Shown in pieces: positions 35,023-47,266 of a DNA stretch of 64,000 bases (its first letter is position 1; every line of letters starts with the position of its first letter). Under the pieces are notes generated by a model. The model had not been told where the DNA came from. It did no database searches and was given only the letters and a program-made list of their open reading frames with translations. Source of the stretch: Atherix ibis (taxonomy: Eukaryota; Arthropoda; Insecta; Diptera; Athericidae); contig OY282605.1 of NCBI GenBank assembly GCA_958298945.1, positions 31,970,811 through 32,034,810 on the forward strand, given 5' to 3'. The position numbers and the translations under genes are program-made.

Positions 35023-35543
35023 CTTCTTAGACTACTGGACAAACGCTCGAAACTAACAATTAAAAGTAAACTTCTAATCTACAATACAATTATAAAACCA
35101 ATTTGGACATATGGAATTGAACTTTGGGGCTAAACGAAACGTTCCAATTTCTATCGCGTACAGGCCTTACAATCCAAGATCCTCCGTTAAATTGTTGATG
35201 CCCCCTTTTATGTTCGTAACACTGTAATACATCGTGACCTAAATGTTCCCTTTGTTCATTTCCCGATATCAAAAATTTCACTCCCGTTTACCCTATCATC
35301 ATAATCCACTTGTGAGAGAATTGTCTTGTACAGCCCTCCCCGGTAACACTCATCGGAGATTTAAGAGACAATGGCCTAGAGATTTTCTAGAGGAATCTAA
35401 CTTCCGTTAGTTGGAGAAACGCCAATGGGTGTTTACTCCCACTTCATGATGCACAAGATTGTTAATTAAAATGTTATGTAAATCTGTTTGTTACAATAAA
35501 ATTGTAGTTGCAGATAAAAATAAAACTTAAAAAAAAAAAAAAA

Positions 35544-37731
35544 CCTAACCTGAATTTCCATCTAATTTTTAACCTTAGTAAATATTAATATATAATTGAA
35601 TTGACAAATATTACCTTTGAAATATATTATTAGGAAAATTCGATAAAAATTGAATAAAATTATATAAAGTTAAACTTTTTTGAAATTATCAACCCTTAAA
35701 ATCTTAAACTTCTAAAAACAAAAAATACCATCTGAAAAAAATTAGAAAAAAATTAAATAAACATCAAACAAAATTTTTATAATTTATTAAAATAATAAAA
35801 GAAGTATAGAAGAAAAACAAACTAAAGTAACATGGGTCAAATCATAAATATTTTATTAACTTTCCATCCATTTACTGGCTATAAGGAACGAATTGATCTT
35901 AGTTATTCATGTGAAAAGTTAAAATCATAAAATTCCATCGAGAAAAAAATGTATAATATACCAGAATCTAGTCTAGGATCGTATAGAATTCTGATTTGAT
36001 GCATCGTAAATAAACTCCATTAAAATAACTAAATAATCCTGAATTTTAAATTTTTCTATAATATAATTTCCTTAAAAGATGGAAATATATTTTTATCAGA
36101 TCCAATGAACATCAGGAAAAAGGAATTATTTTTTTTTTGCCATTTTGATGATCCCAAATGTATATTTATATTCAAACATGTGAAAATGGTTCTCAGAACA
36201 AGTCACGCAACATATTAGCATTTATATAGAAAAGGGTAGAATAAAACCTATACATTCAGCTTATAGGTATCTATTCGAATTGAAATAGGAATAAAGCATT
36301 AATCGGAAATGAAATGATGCAATGGGTGAGTCTGGTTATTCGTACATCCATTTCAGGTTATTCATCGGAAAAATCCTTTAATATCTTGGAAATTTTAAGT
36401 AATAGACGATTTTTTAAATTTTTAGTGTTTTATAAAGGACGAATACTGGGCTCCGGTCTATTACGACTGAATCTAATAATTCCGGACCTCCCGGGTTCGC
36501 GCTAAAGTGGTCTCGTTCGCAAAGCCCAACAAGTTTTGGATATCCAGGCAGATACTATATTTCTATCGATGCTGGTCCTATCTCGTCTCCTATTTCATAA
36601 ATACTACTGTTAAATTCCATTAGGATAATTTTTTACCACCAATCAATCAAACGCGATTTTGCTCAAAGATTTTGTCCTTAAATAAACTCTGGAATCCGTA
36701 AGTTGGACATGCAGAAAAATAGAAAAATTCACAAGGACGAAATATTTTTTTATAATCCATTAATTATGACTTTGCGACTATTTTAATTTTTAATGTTAAA
36801 AAAAAAAAAGTTCTACTATAATTTGATGTTAACCTAAAAAAAAAAATTAGCTCTAATTTTCTAAAATTTCAATACACCAATTTTTTCAAGGACCTTTTTT
36901 TAATTTTGTTTCAAATATTTTTTTGTTTAAAAGAAATATATTATTCTAGCATCATGGTCGTAGCACTAAATTGTCCTAGCGACATTATATATACAAATAA
37001 ACAAACAATAAAGTTATTGGAATAATGCCTAACTCCTTTTATTGAGGTAAAAAAAAATTAAATTGGATGTTGCCAAATTTTAGATATATTTGGTTTTTTG
37101 GTGGGATAGAAGTTTTGATAGGGTTACCCAAATAAACTGTCATCTGTCATTGGTTTTTCTTCAGTATAGCTTATCAGACCCTTTAATAAAATTATCCAAT
37201 TAAGCAAAATTGTTGATGTTTACTATAAAAAAATTCAGAAGAAATGTTAGAGACAACATTTCATATACAAAATAGGACTGTTTAGTGGGTCTTGCATTGC
37301 TGGTATATCTTTGGTATCTATTTCTTCCAAAATGATGCCAGAGCTTATGTTGCGGTCGATGGATAGTTATTGGATTTACTGCATCACGCCACGCCTACTT
37401 CCGTGCTGTCCTTTCGAGATACCTACGATGATTGGCAATACTCATTTTTAACAATTTTCCGATATCACTCCATAACCTAACTTATGGTGAATCAAAAATG
37501 AATGCGATGCTTCCCAATGCCCACACCTAGTTGACACCATTTGCTTTACCATAACCACCTCGGTTTCGCTATGTCATAATATCAGGGACTATTCTGGACA
37601 ATTGCGGCTTTTGACTCCGAGTACGCATTTTTGAGTTCCTCAAAGAAAATCTGCCAGAATTTCGGGTATAGCACCCTTAAAGCACTTTTAGGATTTCTCC
37701 TCTATGCATTTTCATAGAGAATAATTATATA
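35544..37731. other. AT-rich DNA with one unassigned GC-richer patch
   Basis: Most of this stretch has no recognisable content. The patch at about 37290-37700 is richer in GC and reads, on the minus strand, in short coding-like runs (for example VLYPKFWQIFFEELKNAY), but frames break often and I cannot name a family. The patch 36420-36600 also stands out (CCTCCCGGGTTCGCGC), without a supported identity. Confidence 0.45.
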
Positions 37732-39006
37732 CGAGGTTCATTCAAAAAGTATCGCGAATTTTGTGTTTTTTCTAAAATTATTTATTTATTCATGAATAAA
37801 TTTGTCTCCTTCAAAGTAATCCTCACCAGATATTATCTTGCGCAAACGTTTTTTCCAATACTCGAAGCACTTCAAAAAATCATTTTTTGTGATTTTGTTC
37901 ACCTTCTCCTTCGATGCCGTCTTTATCTCGTCAATCGTAGCGTAGCGTCGTCCTTTCATGGGGCTCTTCAGTTTCGGGAACAAGACAAAGTCACAGAGGG
38001 CCAGATCTGGGGAATACGGTAGCTGTGGCATTATAAGTGTGTTGTTTTTAGCCAAAAATTCGCGCACAAGCAACGATGCGTGAGCAGGGTCGTTATCATG
38101 GTGCAAACGACAATTTTTGTTCTTCTACAAAACCGGGCGTTTCTGGCGGATTGCTTAGCGCAACTTGCGCATAACTTGCAGGTAATATTCCTTATTAACC
38201 CTTCTACCCTGTGGTAAGAATTCAAGATGCACCCTGCTCCTGCAGTCGAAAAAAAAGTGTAAGCAAAATCTTCATATTCGACCGAACTTGACGCGCTTTT
38301 CTCGGTCTAGGCTCATGCGGCAGCTTCCATTGGGATGATTGAGCTTTGGTTTTCATGTCATAACCATAAACCCATGATTCGTCACCAGTTATGATCCTTT
38401 GAAGCAAATTTGTCTCGTCGCGGGCAGAGTCCAACAGCTCCTTAACAATGTTAATGTGATGCTGTTTTTGGTAAAAATCTAATGGCACGAGCCAATCGAT
38501 ATATTTAAGTCCTCAGCAACTTCTCTAACGATTAATCGACGATTGGATAATACTATTTTCTGCACCTCATCAATGTTTTCGACTATTTTCTGCACTTCAT
38601 CTGTTGTTGACGTGCGCGAGCGTCCAGCATGCTTTTCGTCATTCACATCTTCTCGGCCCTCTGAGAACATTTTATACCACCGATAAACGTTTCTTCGGTC
38701 CAAAGTAGCTTCACCATATGCCACAGTCAACATTTTTAATGCGTCGGCGCAATTAATTTGGTTTTTTATACAAAATTTGATACAGATTCTTAGATCCATT
38801 TTTTGGAATGGGCAAAAATCGAAGACGAGCCAAAACACGTGCAAGCAAAGCAACTGTCAAAAATTAACTGAACATTCAAAATGGCCGAACTTATCGGCAT
38901 AAGTGAGAGATATGAGTACCAACATAACGCCACAAAAAAAATCGAAAATCGAATATACGTAACCCGCGGATATTCAAAATTCGTGATACTTTTTGAACAG
39001 ACCTCG
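37732..39006 (-). mobile_element. Mariner family A, copy A6, near full length
   Basis: The element is 1275 bp, with TA at 37730-37731 and 39007-39008 and both inverted repeats present (CGAGGTTCATTCAAAAAGTA at left, TTTTTGAACAGACCTCG at right). Minus-strand order: DLRICIKFCIKNQINCADA, LTVAYGEATLDRRNVYRWYK and EGREDVNDEKHAGRS, then a local duplication that repeats VQKIV. EVAEDLNISIGSCH and TGDESWVYGYDMKTKAQSS (D1) follow. MHHDNDPAHASLLV (D2), YSPDLALCDFVLFPK (D3) and GEDYFEGDK close the protein. D1, D2 and D3 are all present, with 34 residues between D2 and D3 (DD34D). Frameshifts, a deletion after SIGSCH and the duplication make it a pseudogene. It is the best copy for seeing the whole family. 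Confidence 0.93.
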
Positions 39007-39008
39007 TA

Positions 39009-42000
39009 TAGAAGGATAACATAAGATATCCTCTTTCGGATAAGCTGGTTTAAGACTAAGATAAAGCCATATAGGCTATGATACAATAATTATTAAGGAA
39101 TACTTACATCCATATACCATGAGGTTTTCCGGCAAAATCCACAAATACACGTATATTGAATACATGATTTCACTAATTGGACCTAAGATAATTGTAATCC
39201 TATCAGGATTTACTAGAAAAAAACGCGCCACAATTGGTCTTATTGGATGAAAATAGATGATGTGGCAATATGCTTGAAATAAATAAAAAAAATTATAATA
39301 CTTTTACTTACGGCTAACATTTAAATGATTTTATATTAAAAAAATGTGTCACTATTTGGTTATCCTTAATCAGTCAAATAGAAGCGATATATTTACAATC
39401 GGTAAAGGATATCTTATGATATCAGTTTTAATCCTTTGCTGTTTCTCAATTTTAACACCTCTTCATTTTTTTAAATAGGTTTTCTTAACTTTTTTACACT
39501 GAAAAGACTTATTTCCCATAATCTGAACAAATCATTCTATCTACTGACAGTTTAACCACAAATAATCATTGATATTTTCCTCTCTAAAAGCTAAAACCAC
39601 TAACTCTCAACTAAGCATTCTAATCCACCAATATTTTGCCCTAAATAGATAATGGGATTTTCCAGTTTTTGTGGTTTTGACACTTAATTTTTTTCAATTA
39701 TTTTCCATTCTACCATGGAGCATTGAAAAAACCCCTAAAAAGTTTTGTCAAATCCATCACGAACAGTGAATGTGCATTTTCTTTGAACTTTAAAGAAGAA
39801 GAATTAGAAGAGAACCATCGGAAATATGTATTTAGCTTCTAGTAGGATTAAAAGCATAATGGAAAAGGTGCGATGGTACCATTTTAATAAATCCAAACAC
39901 GTCACGATCGAAATGCCTGCGGTTACAAATGAAGTTTTTGAGGAAAGAAATCTGAGAATCACAAGAGCTGAAAAACACTTTTTAACGAAAAACTCTTTTT
40001 TCTTTTAAAGATATACACATACATACAAGTGGTACGTGTAGTTTTAAACATAAATGGTTAGTCATTCGAAAATAAATCGAAAATGATATTATTCCCTGGA
40101 TTGGAATGAACATTTACTTCTTAGAGTAGTTTTTAGAAAAACAAAAGTAGATCAACAAAAAAATAACCATTCTATCTTAGAGTTAAAATTTTACCCAAAC
40201 TCTTACAAAGGATAAAACGAAATGAGTATATGTGTACGTTCCGGGAATATCAGAATGAGGCCAACTTATTCACAATCGTTTAAATCGCATAATCCTTGGG
40301 CCCTTTTAAGCATTACGTTAAAATATTTATAAAAAAAAACAACCTTTCATTCGATTTCCTTTTCAGTTAATTTTTTTTTTATTTAATTGTAATATTCTTT
40401 ACTAGTTTTTTGTCTTTATTTTTAAGGATACGAGCAAATAAAAATAAAATATTGGACAAAACTGTTGGAAATCAATGTTCACAATTTATCCGCGCGACCA
40501 CAACGAAAACAGATGAAAACGTGACCGGAATTCTTAAAGAAAATATTTTGACTGCATGGCAGGAGCTGTCAACTTTCATTCTGTATTATTTTCTTTTTAT
40601 TTTTATCCCTATTTAAGATATTCCTTATATTTTATTAGCCTACAGCTAATCCTTATTTAGTCTATCTACAATAATTAGATTACTTGAACCGTTTTCCTAT
40701 TTCTCCGATTTTTGTTGATATTTTTTTTTTTTTTGTATTCTATTTCGATTATTCCAACTTTTATATGTTCTTACATACTGTATAAGGATAAAATTTTAAG
40801 GAATATAAAAAATTTATTATTAAAAATAATGTAATTTTATAATTGGAAAAATTGCAGCCAAAATTTAAAAATATTTTTTTTAAAAAAAGGACATTTCTCA
40901 GAAAATTGTAAAATGCTACTACAACAAAACTCTTTGAAACCACTTCAAATACCAAAAGAAAAAATGTGCACTTTCAATTATTTTAGCAAATAATATTTAC
41001 AATTACGTCCTACTCTCAATTATCCTTCAGCATGTTGAATTCAATTACAACTCAATTAAGCAATAGCTAATGTAGCTACTATTACTTAGTACTTCTTGTT
41101 GGTTAATATTTTACGTCGTAAGTGCAATTTATTTTTGATTACTCGTATTTTGGTTCAATTATTTCGAAACAAATCCTAGAGACTAATATCATGACAACAT
41201 AATATATAATCTCGACGTTGTCATCAGAATTGGAGACTTAGCTCTAAGAATTGAACATTTCTATACCTAAGGCGGTATACTATCTACTTTTGTTTACCAT
41301 TCAGGATCCAAAGTAGGACTATTCCAATTTTACTTCTGATGATGTATTCATGATCAACATTTTTATTCTCCTTTTTATCTGATAAGAACCATAACAAGAT
41401 TGAACCAAATACCTCATGAGATGTGTAAACAATCAACTTAGTTCAATTTCAATTTCTTGCTGATGACATGGACGAAAATCCTTGAGTTATCATCACAACA
41501 ATAACATTTTTATGAAAATATTAAGAAATTCCAATATCTTTTCCAACTTTACCATAGATCTATGAATATAATTTCATTTTTTTTTTATTTTATTATTTTA
41601 TTTTAGGCTTTAGTAAAAAAAATATTTCTTTGAAAACCTTATTTTTGGTTATATCATGATAATCTTGTTTATGTCAAAACCTTTTGGATATAAATGGATA
41701 TGATTGAAAATCAAATTTTCTTTTATACGAGTATATATATATATATGATGAATGTTTGTAAATTCTTAATGCTGATATGAATAAAAATATGATATTTTTT
41801 TTTTAGATTTATTTACTGTCTTCATAATAATATTACTTGATGGTAAAAGTTAGAATTATTAATGTACATTTTTTTGTTTATAAGAGTAAAACAAAAAAAT
41901 TCTTCTTGAACTTGGTAATAATCTAATTTTTTTTTTTGAATTTGATAAAAATTATAATTTGTACTGCACTATTAATAAAATAGGCAAATGGAAATTAATT

Positions 42001-42074
42001 TAATGGAGCACATTGTCTACTAATCGTTAGTAATACAAAATTTTAAAATTATTTGAATACTAATTTTGATGAGA
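39009..42074. other. AT-rich DNA with one weak exon candidate
   Basis: A plus-strand frame at 40429-40616 follows an acceptor-like TTTTTTGTCTTTATTTTTAAG and reads RANKNKILDKTVGNQC and TTTKTDENVTGILKENIL before turning hydrophobic and AT-driven. Another short frame lies at 39826-40008. Neither has a family, donor or partner exon that I can support. The rest is AT-rich and featureless. Confidence 0.35.
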
Positions 42075-42547
42075 GCTTTTACTCATTCTCATCATCGGAG
42101 GGACAATCAAGCCTACCTACTCTTCTGCGATCGTCCTCATCCAAATGGATAAATTGTTCATTCCACCGCATCCTATTGAAATTAATTTTATCGACAGCCT
42201 GGTGGTCGCAGTAATGCTCTAGGATCTTGTCATATAGAAATAGTTTCAGAATCGCCCAACCTCATGTAGAAGCCTAAAAGATCATCGATAGATCTTGAAC
42301 GCACAATAATTTTTGCTGAGAACCTAAGTTTCCAAAGTCTATATGAAGACTGTTAAAATTAAGAAAATATATGAATTTTTGACACTTTCTCAAGCAACTG
42401 TTTTTTTAAAATTTCATCGTTATCACCGACAACGTTCGGTTTAGTCCTGTTGAATCGAAGAATGTCAAATATCCCGATTTCATGCCCTTCTTCTTCGACA
42501 ATCTTTAACATCTGAGCTAATGTTATCGTTACATCGATGGTGTTTAG
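42075..42547 (-). pseudogene. Unidentified coding relic on the minus strand
   Basis: Three non-AT-driven blocks run in order on the minus strand: LAQMLKIVEEEGHEIGIFDI with FNRTKPNVVGDNDEILKKQL (42545-42380), LWKLRFSAKIIVRSRSIDDL with GFYMRLGDSE (42340-42245), and LEHYCDHQAVDKINFNRMRW with EDDRRRVGRLDCPSDDENE (42235-42085), which ends in a stop. Stops lie between blocks 1 and 2, where TTTTCTTAATTTTAACAG resembles a splice acceptor, and a frameshift lies between blocks 2 and 3. The acidic C-terminus is gene-like. I do not recognise the protein. Mariner A7 begins where block 1 ends. Confidence 0.5.
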
Positions 42548-42941
42548 AGTATACTTTTGAATTTCCGCGGGTTACGTATGTTCGATTTTCGATTTTTTTT
42601 ATGGCGCTATGTTGGTACTCATATCTCCCACTGATGTCAACAAGTCCGGCCATTTTGAATGTTGATTTAATTTCTGACAGCTGCTTTGCTTGCACGTGTT
42701 TTGGCTCGTCTTCGATTTTTGACCATTCCAAAAAATGGATCAAAGAATCTGTTTCGGGAACAAGAAAAAGTTACAGAGGGCTACATCTGGGGCATATGGT
42801 AGCTGCGGCATTATTCGTATGTTATTTTTGGTCAAAAATACGCGCACAAGCAACGATGCGTGAGCAGGGGCATTATCATTGTGCAAAAGACAATTTTTGT
42901 TCTTCCACAAATCCGGGCGTTTCTGGCGGATTACTTCACGT
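42548..42941 (+). mobile_element. Mariner family A, copy A7 (fragment with inverted interior)
   Basis: It starts within the leader (TTTTGAATTTCCGCGGGTTA) without the outermost inverted repeat, runs to AAAATGGATCAAAGAATCTG, and then switches to the reverse complement of the transposase at CDFFLF (GGGAACAAGAAAAAG). It ends near 42941 in the KRPDLWKN region. The switch point is identical to those in the copies at 18964 and 30111. No right end is present. Confidence 0.82.
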
Positions 42942-43199
42942 AAATAATTAAATTTTTAAAATTATTAATTAAAAATTTAATTTGTTTTTTTTTGTTATTA
43001 TCATTTTTTAGCTTCAATTATTAAAAATAAAATATAATAAACTAAATTTAGTTGCTCTTTAAACGAATTGTTTTCTTTCAACACTAAAGACGCTGAGGCA
43101 AATGTGTATAAACATTTTGTCTGAATCAAATGTTTATATACATGATATGAATGTTTAGAAACATGTATGAATGAGGTAAGGTTTATGCGATAAGAGTCA
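42942..43199. other. AT-rich gap, nothing identified
   Basis: This short AT-rich stretch between a truncated mariner and a LINE end contains a GTATGAATG-like imperfect repeat near 43130-43175 and nothing else that I can assign. Confidence 0.4.
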
Positions 43200-43562
43200 A
43201 ATGTTATTATGTAGCGCCATAACTATGAGGCCATATGGCGACTTCATATTGTCATTGCCAGCTTGGTTGATAGTTACTTGGAGAAAGCAATTAAAATTTT
43301 ATGGAGCCTATTATAATCTTTACGATGGTAAAAATGATTGTTTGGAAAAAAATAGTTTTTTTTATTATAAAAGAAATTTGGAATTAAGTGGTATTCATAT
43401 AAAATATCTGGAATGGTGAGTTGAACGCCACATGAATGGCATAAAGGACAAGATTTGTTACCGAAGAGGAAATCATGGTTATGTGTGGTAAATCCAATTC
43501 GAATTCTGAGAATTTTACTTGTCAAGAATTTCCAAATGGTTTGTTTTCCGATCTTTAGCCAA
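43200..43562 (-). pseudogene. LINE C-terminal and 3' UTR fragment
   Basis: The minus strand reads TIWKFLTSKILRIRIGFTTH, NHDFLFGNKSCPLCHSCGV and ILYEYHLIPN, a zinc-knuckle-like LINE C-terminus (CxxC...H...C-type). The copy in mariner C reads LLRIRIGHTALTHNFLFGNT and CQSCGTHFTVYHILQECH. Downstream the 3' UTR landmark TGAAGTCGCCATATGGCCTC appears near 43230, but the tail has decayed. The family is the same as the insert at 55057-55579. Mariner A8 abuts its 5' side. Confidence 0.72.
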
Positions 43563-43564
43563 TA

Positions 43565-44393
43565 CGAGGTCTGTTCAAAAAGTATCGCGAATTTTGTGTT
43601 TTTTCAAAAATTATATATTTATTCATGAATATCTATTTTGTCCCTCTCAAAGTATTTCTCACCAGATATTATACACTTGTTCCAACGTTTTTCCAATCCT
43701 CGAAGCACTTCAAAAAATCATTTTTTGTGATCTTGTTCAGCTCCTCCTTCGATGCCGTCTTTATCTCCTCAATCGTAGCGTAGCGTCGTCCTTTCATGGG
43801 GCTCTTCAGTTTCGGGAACAAGAAAAACTCATCTGGGGAATACGTTGACTGCGGCATTATTAGTGTGTTGTTTTTGACCAAAAATGGCAAAAGCCAATTT
43901 TTGTTCTTCCACAAATCCGGGCGTTTCTGGCGGATTGCTTGGCGCAACTTGCGCATAACGTGCAGGTAATATTTCTTATTGACCGTTCTACCCTGTGGCA
44001 CGAATTTGGCGCGTTTTTTTCGGTCTTAGCTCGTGCGGCAGCTTCCATTGGGATGATTTAGCTTTGGTTTCTATATCATAACCATAAAGTCATGATTCGT
44101 TACTAGTTATGACCCTCTGGAGCAAATTTAGGTTGTCTCGGACAGAGTCCAACAGGTTCTTAGCAATGTTAATGTGATGCTGTTTTTGCTCAAAATTGAG
44201 CAAAAATCGAAGACGAGTCAAAACACGTGAAATCAAAGCAGCTGGTTAAAAATTAACTGGACATTCAAAATGGCCGAATTTGTCTGCATAAGTGAGAGAC
44301 ATGAGTACCAACATAACGCCACAAAAAATCGAAAATCGAATTTGCGTAACCCGCGGAAATTAAAAATTCGCGATACTTTTTGAAAAGATCTCG
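43565..44393 (-). mobile_element. Mariner family A, copy A8 (doubly deleted)
   Basis: This is an 829-bp copy with TA at 43563-43564 and 44394-44395. The left end is a perfect CGAGGTCTGTTCAAAAAGTA; the right end reads TTTTTGAAAAGATCTCG. The minus-strand transposase remnant has the same two deletion junctions as A1 and A2: leader fused to DQKQH, and no HHDNAPAHAS. A further internal loss removes the VKVLLTVFFDCRG block. The C-terminus (KSPMKGRRYATIEEIKTASK, CFEDWK) is readable. Confidence 0.92.
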
Positions 44394-44395
44394 TA

Positions 44396-46029
44396 TATAA
44401 GGAATGACATAGTATGTGTATAGTGTGCAGCCTAACGCCGTTGCCCCATTGAAGATAAGACCTGCCTCATCTTCAGTAATCAAAGCAATTCCATTGTAGA
44501 TTATCCTAGTAGGATTTTCCTCATCCATACAAAATATACGTCAGTGCGTGGCGGTCTTCCGAAGCTTAATTAATTGTTAGCCTATTGGGCTACACAATCG
44601 TCTATGCTCATGCAGGGGCTAAGTCAATCAAAGATATCCCAGACGATCCTTCTCTTGAATGCAGCTAACAATTCATAATAAATTGTTGATCGGGACTCAA
44701 TTTTCTAAAAAATATATAAGAACTAGCAAGACTTATAGCGTCTACAGTAGAAGCTTCAATTTTCTAGTCCGAATTTGCAAGCAAAATTACAAACTGATGC
44801 GTTAAAAATTTTTAGCATAAAATCATCTCTGATTTAAATTACCATAAAACTAAGTGTACAAACTTTATAAAATAATTTCTAACCAAAAAGATTTATTAAT
44901 TTTTGTAAACAATTGGCAATAATCTTCAAATAATTTTAATTTGAATAAATCACTAATAAATTTCTATAATTTTAATTCACTTAAGACTTTGTATAATTTC
45001 AAAGTTCATTTGAGTGATTAGGAAATAATCCTTACAAATGTTTATCCAATATACAATAAAAATGATTTAATTTAAGCTGATAAAATTTTCAACTTTCAGA
45101 ATCTTCTGTTTATGGAAGAAAAGCAATTTTCGCAAACATCACTAATAAGATTTCAAGCCTATACAATCCGGTACAACAATAAAAATAACAATAACTAAAT
45201 GCAAAGATTTTCTTATATTGAACTATTCTAGATAATTTATTAATGTACATATACATTGGTATATACCTGAAGCTTTAAGGCTATTTTAAAGATTTACAAA
45301 CCTTTACGAATACTAAAACTCATTAAACATTTATAGTATATACTCGTTCTCTATTTCAAAGATTTCCCAACAAAATTGAATATTATTTTCTCGGAATAAT
45401 CAAAATTTTGTTTTGATTGAAGTTCAATGAATTTCCTATTGGCTTTGGCAAATGAAATAAACCATGAGTATTTTAATTAAATGAATAATCAATGCCTTAT
45501 CCTTTAAGGTACTTTTATGAAAACAGAAGTTAAAAGAGAAATAAATTTGATCAAGTTTTAAATTATTCAACCGTGCAAAAGAATATTTTTTTCCGTATTC
45601 GAATAAATCCTCTACCATAACATTTCCTACACATTTTCTTTTGGAAATTGTATAATTTGAAAATTTTATATTTTCTTCTCAAAATCTATTCGTTAAAAGT
45701 TGTTATTTACCTGGAATTTTATAAAAATATTAAGCAACTTTAGAAAGTAAAAATCTTCTTTGGTAATAATAATATATTTATTTTAAATTTTCTAATTAAA
45801 TAAATTATTGATATTATTAATAAAAAAAATGTTTGTCAATATTGACACTGTATAATGAAAAAATATTAATATTATTCAAAAGAATCCTAAAACTATCCTT
45901 CGGTTTAAACCAAATTATTAATTAATTGGGAAATCAACATTTTCAATATGGAAAAATTATTAAATTGATTAAAAATTATAAAGTGTAATTTTCACATTGA
46001 TTAATTGGAAAATTGTATTATCCTATATA
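44396..46029. other. AT-rich DNA, nothing firmly identified
   Basis: Apart from a minus-strand coding-like run at 44420-44528 (IIYNGIALITEDEAGLIFNG), with no family I recognise, the stretch is AT-rich and featureless. Confidence 0.45.
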
Positions 46030-47264
46030 CGAGGGTCATTCAACAAGTACTTAGCCTCACCGCCCGATGGAACTGCTGTTACAAAAAAAAAATTACCATC
46101 GTGCAGGACATTTTCTTAGTAGCCTACTACTGAGACCTAAGTTTCAGTCGATTCCCTTTATTAGTTTTGTTTTGAGAGCGTTTGAAAGCAAGCGTGTCGG
46201 TCGGTTGCACGAAAATGGAAAAAGAAAAATATCGTTCGGTGATTAGATTCTTGTTTTTCGAAGGGAAAACGCGCTGCGAAATCAAAGATCGCTCAGATGC
46301 TGTGTATCTTCTCCTTCGATGGCGACCGTCAAGAATTGATTTTTGATGAGCCACGCCTAGGTGCCCCGAAAACGGCTGCTACAGAGGAAAACGTTAAAAA
46401 AGTCCACGATCTCGTGTTGGCAGACCGTCGATTGAAGGTTCACGAGATAGCGGAGACTGTGGGCATCGCAGTAGGAATGGTGCATCATATTCTACACGAA
46501 GAACTGGGCATGAGAAAGCTGTCGGCGCGATGGGTGCCGCGTTTGCTCAAACCGGAAAAAAAGTGCAACCGTGAGACCACATCGGCGACGTGTTTGGCGC
46601 TGTTTCAGCGCAATCCAGCGGAGTTCTTGCATTGTTTCGTGACCGTCGACGAAACATGGATTCACTGGTACACACCAGAGACCAAGGAACAGTCGAAACA
46701 GTGGACTTCGCCCGGCGAACGTGCTCCGAAGAAGGCCAAGACTGTTCGATCGGCCGGAAAGGTGATGGCCACCGTTTTCTGGGATTCACAAGGTGTGATC
46801 CAGATCGATTACCTCAAGAAGGGTAAAACAATCACGGGGCGCTACTATACTGACTTATTGGGCCGATTTGACGTCGAATTGAAGAAAAAGCGGCCCCGCT
46901 TTGCGAAAAAAAAGTGCTGTTCCACCACGACAACCCTACGGCTCACACCTTTGCCGTCGCCATGGCCAAATTGGTCGAATTGCACTACGAATTGCTGCCC
47001 CATCCACCGTACTCTCCAGATTTGGCCCCCTGTGACTACTTTTTGTTTCCAAACCTGAAAAAATCACTCGCCGGGAATAGATTTGGGTCGAATAAGGAGG
47101 TTATCGTCGCCACGGAGGCCTATTTTGCTTCCCTTGAGAAAATGTATTTTTTGGACGGGTTAAAAAAGTTAGAGCATCGCTGGGCCAAGTGGAAAAATAA
47201 ATTGCCACCTTTCCAAAATTTTCGTTTTTCTTTTGTAGGCTAAGTACTTGTTGGATGACCCTCG
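46030..47264 (+). mobile_element. Mariner family D, copy D1
   Basis: This is a 1235-bp element with TA at 46028-46029 and 47265-47266. The inverted repeats CGAGGGTCATTCAACAAGTA and TACTTGTTGGATGACCCTCG are nearly perfect over at least 20 bp. A leader of about 180 bp precedes ATG 46214. The GC content of the coding part is far above the flanks, which suggests recent arrival compared with most copies here. It is not intact (see the transposase entry). Confidence 0.95.
46214..47243 (+). pseudogene. Mariner D1 transposase (DD34D), two lesions
   Basis: From ATG 46214: KEKYRSVIRFLFFEGKTRCE, then a deletion after the DAVY block that shifts frame. After it come ENVKKVHDLVLADRRLKVHE, HILHEELGMRKLSARWVPRL, TVDETWIHWYTPE (D1) and GKVMATVFWDSQGVIQIDYL. 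A one-base loss in an A-run at about 46911 shifts the frame again before VLFHHDN (D2) and YSPDLAPCDYFLFPN (D3). D2 and D3 are 34 residues apart. The last residues are replaced because a 25-base deletion removes the CIELEGDY block. It resembles widespread insect mariner transposases, and all catalytic positions are retained across frames. Confidence 0.9.
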
Positions 47265-47266
47265 TA

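Larger units (their letters stand above)
33300..35543 (+). mobile_element. 5'-truncated jockey-like LINE with poly-A tail
   Basis: The copy starts inside the endonuclease domain and ends with a non-coding tail and 17 consecutive A (35527-35543). The sequence TAACCTG occurs just before the start (33293-33299) and two bases after the A-run (35546-35552), so it may be a 7-bp target duplication. Order: endonuclease end with SDLNSDHSP (the catalytic SDH motif), linker (SDNTSLWEATR, NDGNWAKTDKEKAEVFA), polymerase fingers (KKAPGYDLIT), polymerase core and thumb (TYGIELWG, QALQSKILR). Stops and at least one frameshift, between 34157 and 34213, make it inactive. A full element would be about twice as long. 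The jockey-clade assignment is from motif style. Confidence 0.88.

Noticed and set aside
33293..35552. Firm 7-bp target duplication (TAACCTG) for the LINE
   Set aside because: Two extra bases separate the A-tail from the right copy and the motif is short, so it is only mentioned as possible.
44265..44528. 87-codon minus-strand frame as a gene
   Set aside because: Its last part is the antisense-free leader of mariner A8; the unique first part has no recognised family or splice signals.
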